Shown here piece by piece: positions 6,509 through 13,161 of a stretch of 13,612 nt of DNA. Within the stretch, counting starts at the first letter, position 1, and every line of letters starts with the position of its first letter. The notes below the pieces were generated by a model, which saw only the letters and a program-made list of their open reading frames with translations, searched no databases and was not told the DNA's origin. The DNA is taken from NCBI GenBank assembly GCA_023255285.1, contig JALRIY010000049.1, forward strand, positions 1 through 13,612, given 5' to 3'. Position numbers and translations under genes: made by a program. The DNA comes from Algoriphagus sp. (lineage in GTDB: Bacteria > Bacteroidota > Bacteroidia > Cytophagales > Cyclobacteriaceae).

Positions 6509-7468
6509 TTAGCGATCCTTGCAAATAAATTCAACTGCTCGTAATTCGGTGTAATAGGTTTTTCCACTACCTTCAATTTTAAAACCCACATGCCCACCAT
6601 ACTTTGGGAATTCAAAATACACGTGTTTTATTTTTTTTGCTAGGGCTTCAGGGTAGCAAGTATTACTCAGGAAAGGATCATTCTTGGCATTAATTACAAG
6701 CGTAGGTATGGTGATGTTAGGCAAAAACTGCAAGGCAGAATTTACTTGGTAGTATTCCTCTGCATCACAAAAACCATGTAAGGGACCCGTAAAGGTATTG
6801 TCAAAATCCCGAAGGGTTTGGATGGAAGAAAATTTATCGACTGAGAATTCGGTGGGGAAATGAAGTGACTTTTTTTCAATTTTTTTCCGGAGGCTTTTCA
6901 AAAATCGACGAGTATATAGGCCAAATAAAGTTTTTGAAATTTGATCACAAGAATTTCCAAGATCTAAGGGAACGGAAATTGCGATTGCTTTTTTGATTTT
7001 TGGATTTCTGTCTCGTTTTTCTCCGAGGTATTTGAGGGTAAGGTTACCCCCTAAACTAAATCCAATCAAATAAATTTCTTCAAATTCAGGGACAGTATGG
7101 TTGATGATGGTGTCCAAATCATAGGTGGCACCGCTATGGTAAAAAATTGCTTTTCGATTTAGCTCATTTCCGCAGCCTCTATAATTCCATGCCAAGACAT
7201 CCATCCCCTGTGCTAGCATTGCTTTTGCCATCCCTAACACGTAGGACCGAGTACTACTCCCTTCCAATCCATGGCTAATCACCACTAATTTCGTGCTTCC
7301 AGTCCGGTGCCAATCCAATTCTAAAAAATCTCCATCCGGGGTTTCCACCTTCTCTCGATAGGTTGGTAAAAGTGTCACTTTTCTAAAAAGGGCGGGAAAT
7401 ATGGTTTGTAAATGGCCATTAAACAGGAAGTTAGGTCTTTTAAACTTGGACGAAGTAAGTAATGGCAT
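6509..7468 (-). CDS. Alpha/beta hydrolase, YheT family
   Basis: This is a 319-residue hydrolase. RPNFLFNGHLQTIFPAL (11-27) is the N-terminal signature of the YheT/ABHD1-3 group. HGLEGSS (66-72) forms the oxyanion-hole region. The nucleophile Ser138 sits in GFSLGGN, the acid is Asp264 in NAKNDPF, and the base is His293 in GGHVGF, so the triad is complete. Relatives act as carboxylesterases or lipases on unknown acyl substrates, and the substrate here is unknown. There is no signal peptide. It is the first gene of the minus-strand run yheT-yedK-fabH-like-unknown and is divergent from pdhC. Confidence 0.9.
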   Translation of the reverse strand: MPLLTSSKFKRPNFLFNGHLQTIFPALFRKVTLLPTYREKVETPDGDFLELDWHRTGSTKLVVISHGLEGSSTRSYVLGMAKAMLAQGMDVLAWNYRGCGNELNRKAIFYHSGATYDLDTIINHTVPEFEEIYLIGFSLGGNLTLKYLGEKRDRNPKIKKAIAISVPLDLGNSCDQISKTLFGLYTRRFLKSLRKKIEKKSLHFPTEFSVDKFSSIQTLRDFDNTFTGPLHGFCDAEEYYQVNSALQFLPNITIPTLVINAKNDPFLSNTCYPEALAKKIKHVYFEFPKYGGHVGFKIEGSGKTYYTELRAVEFICKDR

Positions 7469-7512
7469 GCTCGGAAAAGGTCAAAAACTGATTGGAAAAT
7501 ACAAGATATAAA

Positions 7513-7544
7513 TTTGAATAAAGCGTTTTTAAGAACTATTTTTG
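7513..7544 (+). promoter_or_regulatory. Bacteroidota-type promoter of the PDH E2 gene
   Basis: TTTG at 7513-7516 and TATTTTTG at 7537-7544 match the -33 (TTTG) and -7 (TAnnTTTG) consensus exactly, with a 20-bp spacer inside the usual range. The predicted start of transcription is about 25 bases before the ATG at 7576. The assignment rests on sequence match and position, not on data. Confidence 0.6.
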
Positions 7545-7575
7545 GGCACTTTAAAACTACAAGCATAGACAGAAC

Positions 7576-9216
7576 ATGGCCGAAATAATTAGAATGCCAA
7601 AAATGAGTGACACCATGGAAGAAGGTGTGATTGCATCCTGGTTGAAAAATGTAGGTGATTCCGTAAAGCCAGGAGACATCCTTGCAGAGGTGGAAACAGA
7701 CAAAGCTACCATGGAGTTGGAATCGTACGAAGAAGGGATTTTGCTGTATGTAGGAGTTAAAGAAAAAGATTCGGTTCCCGTGAATGGAATCATCGCAATA
7801 ATTGGAGAGAAAGGAGAGGCATTCCAGCATTTGCTCTCAGGTGTTACTACAGATGCAGCAAAAGCAGAAGAAGTAATTCCAGCATCTTCTCCGGCACCTG
7901 TTGTGGCTGAACCTAAAACTGCAGCTGTATCAACTTCGTCGATACCTGCTACCGTGGTAACCATGCCAAAAATGAGTGATACCATGCAAGAAGGAACAAT
8001 CGCTGCTTGGTTGAAAAAAGTAGGTGAGTCCGTAAAGTCCGGTGAAATCATTGCAGAAGTAGAGACGGATAAGGCTACAATGGAATTGGAGTCTTACGAA
8101 GATGGAGTGCTGTTATATATCGGTGTGGAGGCAGGAGGAAGTGTTCCAGTAGATGGAATCATCGCAGTAATTGGAGAAAGAGGAGCAGATTATCAAAGCC
8201 TTTTGACAGCACATCAGAGTGGTGGACAGGTTATAGCTCCAGTTGAAGTAGCCAGTCCTGCAGTACCTGCGGCAGTTACCACGCCTACCCCAGAAATAGC
8301 TCAAGCACCAGTTAAGGAAGTGTTTGCTAGTGCATCAGGAAATGAGCGGGTTAAAGCATCTCCACTTGCCAAGAAAATCGCCTCTGAGAAAGGTGTAGAT
8401 ATTCGACAAGTAGCCGGAACTGGAGAAGGTGGACGTATTGTCAAAAGAGATATTGAATCCTTTGTGCCTACAGCAGCAACTGCGAGTTCTCAGGTTAGTT
8501 CTTCTCAAGTGGTATCCAGTGCTGTATTGGGTCAGGAAAGTTTTAGAGAAGAGAAGGTTTCTCAAATGCGTAAAACCATTGCCAAACGATTGGCTGAAAG
8601 TAAATATTCAGCTCCACACTTCTATTTGACCATGGAAATCAACATGGACAAAGCAATAGAAGCTAGAAAGAGCATGAATGAGTTTGGCACTGTAAAGATT
8701 TCATTCAATGATTTGGTCATTAAAGCATCTGCAGCGGCATTGCGACAAAATCCGAAAGTAAATTCAAGCTGGTTGGGAGATAAGATCCGTTACAATGATC
8801 ACATTCATATTGGAATGGCGGTAGCTGTGGAGGAGGGACTTTTAGTTCCTGTAATCCGCTTTGCAGATCAGTTATCCTTAAGTCAGATTTCGAATCAAGC
8901 TAAATCATTGGGCCAAAAGGCCAAAAATAAAGAATTACAACCTAAAGATTGGGAAGGCAATACTTTCACCATCTCTAATTTGGGCATGTTTGGAATCGAT
9001 GAATTTACGGCCATCATCAATCCCCCAGATGCTTGTATTTTGGCAGTGGGAGGAATCAAGGAAACAGTTATTGTGAAAGATGGTCAAATGAAAGTAGGAA
9101 ACGTGATGAAAGTGACGCTTTCTTGCGACCACCGTGTCGTAGATGGTGCAGTAGGGTCGGCATTCCTTCAGACGCTGAAAGGCTTGTTAGAAGATCCGGT
9201 GCGTATCTTAATCTAA
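7576..9216 (+). CDS. pdhC: Pyruvate dehydrogenase complex E2, dihydrolipoamide acetyltransferase
   Basis: The 546-residue E2 transfers the acetyl group from lipoamide to CoA in the pyruvate dehydrogenase core. Two lipoyl domains are visible, about residues 1-78 and 124-201, each with ETDKATME and lipoylated Lys43 or Lys166. They are joined by Ala/Pro/Val-rich linkers. A peripheral subunit-binding domain follows at about 259-296 (VKASPLAKKIASEKG, then GTGEGGRIVKRDI). The catalytic domain spans about 325-546, with His519 and Asp523 in SCDHRVVDGA. The opening MAEIIRMPKMSDTMEEG is typical of Bacteroidota PDH E2 rather than 2-oxoglutarate E2. E1 and E3 genes are not adjacent here. The gene has its own promoter and terminator, so it is probably monocistronic. 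The ATG at 7576 gives the family-standard N-terminus. Confidence 0.95.
   Translation: MAEIIRMPKMSDTMEEGVIASWLKNVGDSVKPGDILAEVETDKATMELESYEEGILLYVGVKEKDSVPVNGIIAIIGEKGEAFQHLLSGVTTDAAKAEEVIPASSPAPVVAEPKTAAVSTSSIPATVVTMPKMSDTMQEGTIAAWLKKVGESVKSGEIIAEVETDKATMELESYEDGVLLYIGVEAGGSVPVDGIIAVIGERGADYQSLLTAHQSGGQVIAPVEVASPAVPAAVTTPTPEIAQAPVKEVFASASGNERVKASPLAKKIASEKGVDIRQVAGTGEGGRIVKRDIESFVPTAATASSQVSSSQVVSSAVLGQESFREEKVSQMRKTIAKRLAESKYSAPHFYLTMEINMDKAIEARKSMNEFGTVKISFNDLVIKASAAALRQNPKVNSSWLGDKIRYNDHIHIGMAVAVEEGLLVPVIRFADQLSLSQISNQAKSLGQKAKNKELQPKDWEGNTFTISNLGMFGIDEFTAIINPPDACILAVGGIKETVIVKDGQMKVGNVMKVTLSCDHRVVDGAVGSAFLQTLKGLLEDPVRILI
7597..8178 (+). repeat. Internal tandem duplication encoding the two lipoyl domains of E2
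   Basis: The coding sequences of the two lipoyl domains repeat with a 369-bp (123-codon) offset. For example, PKMSDTM is encoded near 7597 and again near 7966, and ETDKATMELESYE near 7696 and 8065. The two copies use different synonymous codons at many positions, so this is an old duplication kept by function and not a recent assembly artefact. Confidence 0.8.
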
Positions 9217-9227
9217 CATTACCTGTC

Positions 9228-9260
9228 AAAAAGTCCTGTTCAACGAGGACTTTTTGCTTT
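9228..9260 (+). terminator. Intrinsic terminator after the PDH E2 gene
   Basis: A perfect 9-bp stem, AAAAAGTCC (9228-9236) with GGACTTTTT (9247-9255), closes a 10-base loop that can pair further (GTT with AAC). It is followed by a T-rich run (gcttttg). It lies 12 bp after the E2 stop and separates this gene from hslV. Confidence 0.8.
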
Positions 9261-9327
9261 TGTACGGTTTTTGAATGTATTGGCAAAATGGAGTTCTGAA
9301 TTGGAACGCCAGAAACTTAAATTTTCC

Positions 9328-9870
9328 ATGGAAAAAATTAAATCAACTACCGTTGTAGCCATCAGACATAAGGGAGAAGTTGTCATCGGTGCAGATGGTC
9401 AAGCAACTTTAGGAAATACGGTAGCCAAAAGTTCAGTAAAGAAAATCAGAGTGCTTCAAGGGGGCAAAATCGTGACTGGGTTTGCGGGTTCCACAGCTGA
9501 TGCATTTACTCTACTAGATAAATTTGAGGAGAAATTAGGAGCATTTGGCAATAATATGAAGCGTGCTGCCGTAGAACTTGCCAAAGAATGGCGTATGGAT
9601 CGCATGCTCAGCCGCTTGGAAGCCATGATGATCGTGGCAGATAAGGACGATATTTTGATTATTTCAGGAAATGGGGATGTGATTGAGCCTGATATGGAAA
9701 TTGCGACTATCGGTTCGGGAAGTGTATTTGCACAATCAGCTGCGAGAGCCCTTAAAAAATTTGCCCCTCAGCTTACTGCCGAAGAGATGGTTCGAGAAAG
9801 CTTGCACATTGCAGCGGATGTTTGTATCTATACCAACCACAATTTGGTAGTAGAAAAAGTAACTAGTTGA
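9328..9870 (+). CDS. hslV: HslV (ClpQ), peptidase subunit of the HslUV protease
   Basis: The 180-residue subunit is the proteasome-like peptidase that pairs with the HslU ATPase. The ATG at 9328 gives MEKIKSTTVVAIRH; cleavage after Ser6 would expose the catalytic N-terminal Thr of TTVV. Standard blocks follow: GADGQATLGNTVAKSS, then GFAGSTADAFTLLDKFE, VELAKEWRMDRMLSRLEA and DVCIYTNHN near the C-terminus. A longer reading from a TTG at 9271 would overlap the terminator region and has no counterpart in the family, so I reject it. The partner hslU is not in the window. The gene lies between two intrinsic terminators and is probably transcribed alone. Confidence 0.95.
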   Translation: MEKIKSTTVVAIRHKGEVVIGADGQATLGNTVAKSSVKKIRVLQGGKIVTGFAGSTADAFTLLDKFEEKLGAFGNNMKRAAVELAKEWRMDRMLSRLEAMMIVADKDDILIISGNGDVIEPDMEIATIGSGSVFAQSAARALKKFAPQLTAEEMVRESLHIAADVCIYTNHNLVVEKVTS

Positions 9871-9892
9871 AAGACCCCATTCCTAAGGATAT

Positions 9893-9919
9893 AGTCGGAA
9901 ATTATTCCGACTTTTTTTT
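9893..9919 (+). terminator. Intrinsic terminator after hslV
   Basis: An 8-bp perfect stem, AGTCGGAA (9893-9900) with TTCCGACT (9905-9912), closes an ATTA tetraloop. An eight-T run (9912-9919) begins at the last stem base. It starts 22 bp after the hslV stop. This is a textbook Rho-independent terminator and isolates hslV from the tetR gene. Confidence 0.9.
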
Positions 9920-9978
9920 ATTTAAAGCAAACCAGACGCATTGTTTTAGAGTTACTAGTGCATACTTCATAATGACAG

Positions 9979-10644
9979 ATGGATACCGCAGTAGAAAAGA
10001 AAACAGGAAAAAAAGATTTCAAAAAGCTGATTTTGGAGGGTTTTATTTCACATGTGCTTGAACATGGGAAAGAACCTACTTCCATTTTTAAATTTGCCAA
10101 AGATTTAAAAATCAAGGAAGTTGATTTTTACAATTATTTCACCTCCTTTGAATCCATAAAGACCTCGATTTGGGTGGCATTATTTGATGAAACAATTAGT
10201 CAATTGGAGGAGCAGGAAGTATACAAGGAATATGCAGTACGCGAAAAATTTCTTTCTTTCTTATTTACTTGGGTGGAAGAACTTAAGAAAAACAGGTCCT
10301 ACTTACTCTCCCTATATGGGGATAAAGCTGCTACCTTCAAAAAATTGCCAGGAGATACTCGCGAATTCAAAGGAAAGTTTTCTGATTTTGCCTCTGAATT
10401 AATCCTGGAAGGTAAAGAAACTCAAGAAATAGCTATCCGACCCTTACTTACAGAAAAGTACGATGAGGCGCTATGGCTCCAAGTAGCTTTTGTATTTCGA
10501 TATTGGCTGGACGATACTAGTCCACGATTTGAAAAAACAGACGCCGCTATCGAAAAGTCGGTCAATTTCGCCTTTGACTTGATGGGCAAAAGCGCACTAG
10601 ATTCTTTTTTAGACTTTGCGAAGTTTCTTTACCAAACCAAATAA
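9979..10644 (+). CDS. TetR-family transcriptional regulator
   Basis: The 221-residue protein has an N-terminal helix-turn-helix at about 18-68. The pattern is ILEGFISHVLEHGKEPTS, IFKFAKDLKIKEVDFYNYF (the YxYF end of the recognition helix) and SFESIKTSIW. The C-terminal part is an all-helical ligand or dimerisation domain with Trp and Phe residues (WVEELKKNRSYLL, LWLQVAFVFRYWLDDTSPRFEKTD). The N-terminus is very Lys-rich. Its stop lies 3 bp before the ABC1-kinase start, so the two form an operon and are probably co-regulated. TetR proteins are usually local repressors, which suggests it controls the kinase and itself. I did not find a convincing operator in the upstream gap. The inducer is unknown. 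Confidence 0.85.
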   Translation: MDTAVEKKTGKKDFKKLILEGFISHVLEHGKEPTSIFKFAKDLKIKEVDFYNYFTSFESIKTSIWVALFDETISQLEEQEVYKEYAVREKFLSFLFTWVEELKKNRSYLLSLYGDKAATFKKLPGDTREFKGKFSDFASELILEGKETQEIAIRPLLTEKYDEALWLQVAFVFRYWLDDTSPRFEKTDAAIEKSVNFAFDLMGKSALDSFLDFAKFLYQTK

Positions 10645-10647
10645 GAA

Positions 10648-11967
10648 ATGTCTGACAAGGTAAAAGAACAGGGGTCTATTCCTGTTTCTAAAGTTCAGCG
10701 TGCAGCTAAATTTATTTCTACAGGAGCGAAAGTAGGGGGGAATTATGTCAAGCATTACGCGAAAAAAATGGTCAATCCGGCACTCAATCGAGAGGAATTG
10801 CACCAGAATAATGCTTCTGACATTTATAACTCTCTAAGTGAACTCAAGGGCTCTGCGCTCAAGGTGGCTCAAATGATGTCCATGGATAAAAATTTGCTTC
10901 CTAGGGCATATCAAGATAAATTTTCAATGGCGCAATATACTGCGCCTCCTTTATCCTACCCCTTAGTGGTGAAGACCTTCCAGAAGCATTTTCAAAAGAC
11001 CCCTGAACAACTTTTTGACACCTTTAGTCGATCAGCCATCAATGCGGCATCGATTGGTCAGGTGCACCAAGCAACTCAAGGAGATAAGACCTTTGCTGTC
11101 AAAATCCAATATCCAGGTGTGGGTGATTCAGTTAGTTCAGATTTGAAACTTGTTAAGCCAATTGCTTTGCGTTTGTTAAATATGAACGAGCAGGAACTGA
11201 ATCATTACATGCAAGAAGTGGAAGAGCGATTGCTGGAGGAGACGGATTATACCTTGGAAATAAAACGTTCAAGAGAAATTTCTGAATCCTGTACATCCAT
11301 ACCCAATCTTCGTTTTCCCAAGTATTATGATTCGCTTAGTTCGGACCGAATAATTACCATGGATTGGTTAGAGGGTAAGCACATAAAAGAGTGGATGGAA
11401 ACTAACCCTTCTCAAGAACAAAGAAACCGAATAGGTCAAGCTTTATGGGATTTTTACCATCACCAAGTGCATAATTTGAAACAGGTCCATGCAGATCCAC
11501 ATCCAGGAAACTTTATCATTCAAGAGGATGGAACTTTAGGGATTATTGATTTTGGATGTGTTAAAGTAATTCCAGAGGACTTTTATAAGGGATATTTTTC
11601 GTTAATCAAGAAAGATTTACTCATCAAAGAAGAGGAATTAAATCAGATATTTTATGATTTAGAATTTATATCAGATAAAGATACTGAAGAGGAAAAAAAA
11701 TATTTTAAGTCTATTTTTTCTGAGATGATTGCTTTGTTGGGAACTCCGTTTCACGTTGAAAAATTCGATTTTTCTAACAATGAGTTTTTTAATCAAATCT
11801 TTCAGCTTGGGGATCGAATTGCAAACGATAAAATGTTTAAAAAATCCAATCAAGCGAGAGGTTCTAGACATGGATTATATGTGAATAGAACTTATTTTGG
11901 GATATATAATTTACTAAATCAATTGAAAGCTGAAATAGTAACCACTAAACCAGAGTGGTTGACCTAG
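10648..11967 (+). CDS. ABC1/UbiB-like atypical kinase (AarF family)
   Basis: This is a 439-residue member of the ADCK/COQ8/UbiB protein-kinase-like family. The family KxGQ motif appears as K72-V-A-Q75 (ELKGSALKVAQMMSMD), with Ala in place of Gly. The Ala-rich loop is NAASIGQVHQA (132-142). The ATP-binding Lys is K152 (FAVKIQYPG), the catalytic loop is HADPHPGN (281-288) and the metal-binding motif is DFG (301-303). The kinase fold therefore looks intact. Unlike UbiB, no C-terminal membrane helices are present, so it is probably soluble or peripheral. Family members support isoprenoid-quinone or lipid metabolism through an ATPase activity; a role here is only inferred. It is coupled to the upstream TetR gene. 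No ubiquinone or menaquinone gene is adjacent. Confidence 0.88.
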   Translation: MSDKVKEQGSIPVSKVQRAAKFISTGAKVGGNYVKHYAKKMVNPALNREELHQNNASDIYNSLSELKGSALKVAQMMSMDKNLLPRAYQDKFSMAQYTAPPLSYPLVVKTFQKHFQKTPEQLFDTFSRSAINAASIGQVHQATQGDKTFAVKIQYPGVGDSVSSDLKLVKPIALRLLNMNEQELNHYMQEVEERLLEETDYTLEIKRSREISESCTSIPNLRFPKYYDSLSSDRIITMDWLEGKHIKEWMETNPSQEQRNRIGQALWDFYHHQVHNLKQVHADPHPGNFIIQEDGTLGIIDFGCVKVIPEDFYKGYFSLIKKDLLIKEEELNQIFYDLEFISDKDTEEEKKYFKSIFSEMIALLGTPFHVEKFDFSNNEFFNQIFQLGDRIANDKMFKKSNQARGSRHGLYVNRTYFGIYNLLNQLKAEIVTTKPEWLT

Positions 11968-12356
11968 ATTCTCATTACCAATAAAAGCATTTCTTCCTAC
12001 TAAAGTGAGCGACCAAAATCCACTTTCTTCTGGTATTTTGGTGAAAAATGTTTTTATAATTCTTGGTATTGCATTCTTAGTGTAGGTTAATATAAGTATG
12101 GTCCAGCTTTAAAAAATCAATTTAATCCCTAACTTGATTTTAATTATTCTGATTATCCGCCTTGTCACCAGTTGCCAAATAATAATAAGGTTTGACGTTA
12201 ATTTTAAAGAGCTGTGGATTTTGGACTGTCGTCTGTCTACGATTATTTGCAAGTTTTAGTACTCCGTAGGAACTACTGGTATAATTGTGGATAATCATAT
12301 TAATTATTTCATTAAACTAACTAGCTCCTTTTGCTTGGGCCTAAACAAATTATTTT
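11968..12356. other. 389-bp AT-rich intergenic region with two inverted repeats
   Basis: I see no gene in this stretch; every ATG opens only a very short frame. Two inverted repeats stand out. One is ACCAAAAT (12012-12019) with ATTTTGGT (12035-12042); inside it CCA and TGG can extend the stem. The other is AAAATCAA (12113-12120) with TTGATTTT (12134-12141). The first may act as a terminator for the kinase gene, although no clean T-run follows. AAGGTTTG at about 12187-12194 is one mismatch from a -7 consensus and could belong to a promoter for the DoxX-like pair with a long leader. All these readings are tentative. Confidence 0.4.
12012..12042 (+). terminator. Possible hairpin downstream of the ABC1-kinase gene
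   Basis: The 8-bp perfect stem ACCAAAAT/ATTTTGGT, with an inner CCA/TGG pairing across one bulge, lies 44 bp after the kinase stop. The downstream sequence (gaaaaatgttttta) is only partly T-rich. It could be a weak terminator or a bidirectional structure, or simply an AT-rich coincidence. Confidence 0.35.
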
Positions 12357-12707
12357 ATGATCCTTACACTTTCCCTCTTTGCCCAGCTAGTTATTGCGCT
12401 ATCGATAGTAGTAGTTTGGGTTTTTAGGTTTGACAATATCGTTAAAGAATTTCATCACTATGAGCTTAGTGTGCTTACCCGATCTGTGGTTGGTTCAACT
12501 AAACTTATCTTAGCAACTTTGCTCGTTGTTGGCATTTGGTATCCTTCTTTGGTATTGATTCCTGCTTTGCTGATGGGCTTTCTGATGATTAGTGCTCAAT
12601 ATTTTCACTTCAAAGTAAATAACCCCGTTTCAAAACGAATCCCATCGCTAGTTCTTTTGATTCTCTGTTTGTTTGTTGCTGCAGTTTCCCTAAACTGGAT
12701 CTCTTGA
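12357..12707 (+). CDS. DoxX-like small integral membrane protein, first of pair (116 aa)
   Basis: This is a four-helix inner-membrane protein with helices at about residues 3-23, 46-62, 63-83 and 96-114. A polar loop (FDNIVKEFHHYELSVLTRS) joins the first two. Size and topology match DoxX-like proteins. This copy lacks strong family residues and is called mainly on topology and on resemblance to the next gene. Its TGA stop overlaps the next ATG by one base (TGATG), which indicates translational coupling. The substrate or role of DoxX-like proteins in Bacteroidota is largely unknown. Confidence 0.7.
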   Translation: MILTLSLFAQLVIALSIVVVWVFRFDNIVKEFHHYELSVLTRSVVGSTKLILATLLVVGIWYPSLVLIPALLMGFLMISAQYFHFKVNNPVSKRIPSLVLLILCLFVAAVSLNWIS

Positions 12708-13051
12708 TGGGAATACGCGAAGTGCTAGTGCTTTTTTCTAGCTTTTCTTTTGTTGCTTATGGAGTTGCGTTTTTTACCTCATCCAAAATGAAGGAGGAGT
12801 TTATTCGTTTTGGTCTTGCAAAATTTGGAGCACTCACTGCTACCCTAGAGATTTTTGGTGCTTTAGGTTTACTTGTCGGCCTAGTCTTTCCTCCATTACT
12901 CGTCTTTTCCGCTGGAGGTCTTTCTCTATTGATGTTGCTAGGTGTGGCTGTAAGAATACGGATCAAAGATCCTTGGCTGGTGATAGTACCAGCATTTTCA
13001 TTTTTAGTACTGAATGCATATCTCTTTATTGAATCACTTTTATCCCTGTAG
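12707..13051 (+). CDS. DoxX-like small integral membrane protein, second of pair (114 aa)
   Basis: From the ATG at 12707 (a TTG at 12704 would only add one residue) the protein has four predicted helices, at about 4-23, 43-61, 62-82 and 89-110. A short cytoplasmic-type loop (SSKMKEEFIRFGLAKFG) is followed by a Glu inside helix 2 (LEIFGALGLLVGLVF), a pattern typical of DoxX/DoxX-like proteins. The first gene aligns with it across the loop and helices 2-4 (KEFHHYEL with EEFIRFGL), so the two are probably old paralogs. They may form a heteromeric membrane complex. Function is not known. Confidence 0.78.
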   Translation: MGIREVLVLFSSFSFVAYGVAFFTSSKMKEEFIRFGLAKFGALTATLEIFGALGLLVGLVFPPLLVFSAGGLSLLMLLGVAVRIRIKDPWLVIVPAFSFLVLNAYLFIESLLSL

Positions 13052-13161
13052 GGGTGCTCCTTCAATTATCCTCAGTAATTCAAACCTAACTTAAGTCTCA
13101 TTCTAATTTGCGAATAATCACTTAGTCTATTTTCAAACAAATACTCAAAATCATTTTCTGA

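Noticed and set aside
7375..8051. Long antisense reading frames on the minus strand over the start of the E2 gene (150-164 codons).
   Set aside because: They lie opposite a certain E2 gene, have odd Ser/Thr/Phe-rich composition, and their internal repeat simply mirrors the two lipoyl domains.
9271..9327. N-terminal extension of HslV from a TTG (MNVLAKWSSELERQ...).
   Set aside because: The family starts a few residues before the catalytic TT; the extension overlaps the leader just after a terminator and has no family counterpart.
9972..10061. An alternative ATG at 9972, just before the tetR start.
   Set aside because: It is out of frame with the TetR protein and gives a short Arg/Lys-rich peptide that ends inside the gene.
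13079..13161. Possible terminator between the DoxX-like pair and the sugar dehydrogenase.
   Set aside because: Only a 5-bp AATCA/TGATT stem that runs into the stop codon is visible; too weak to call.
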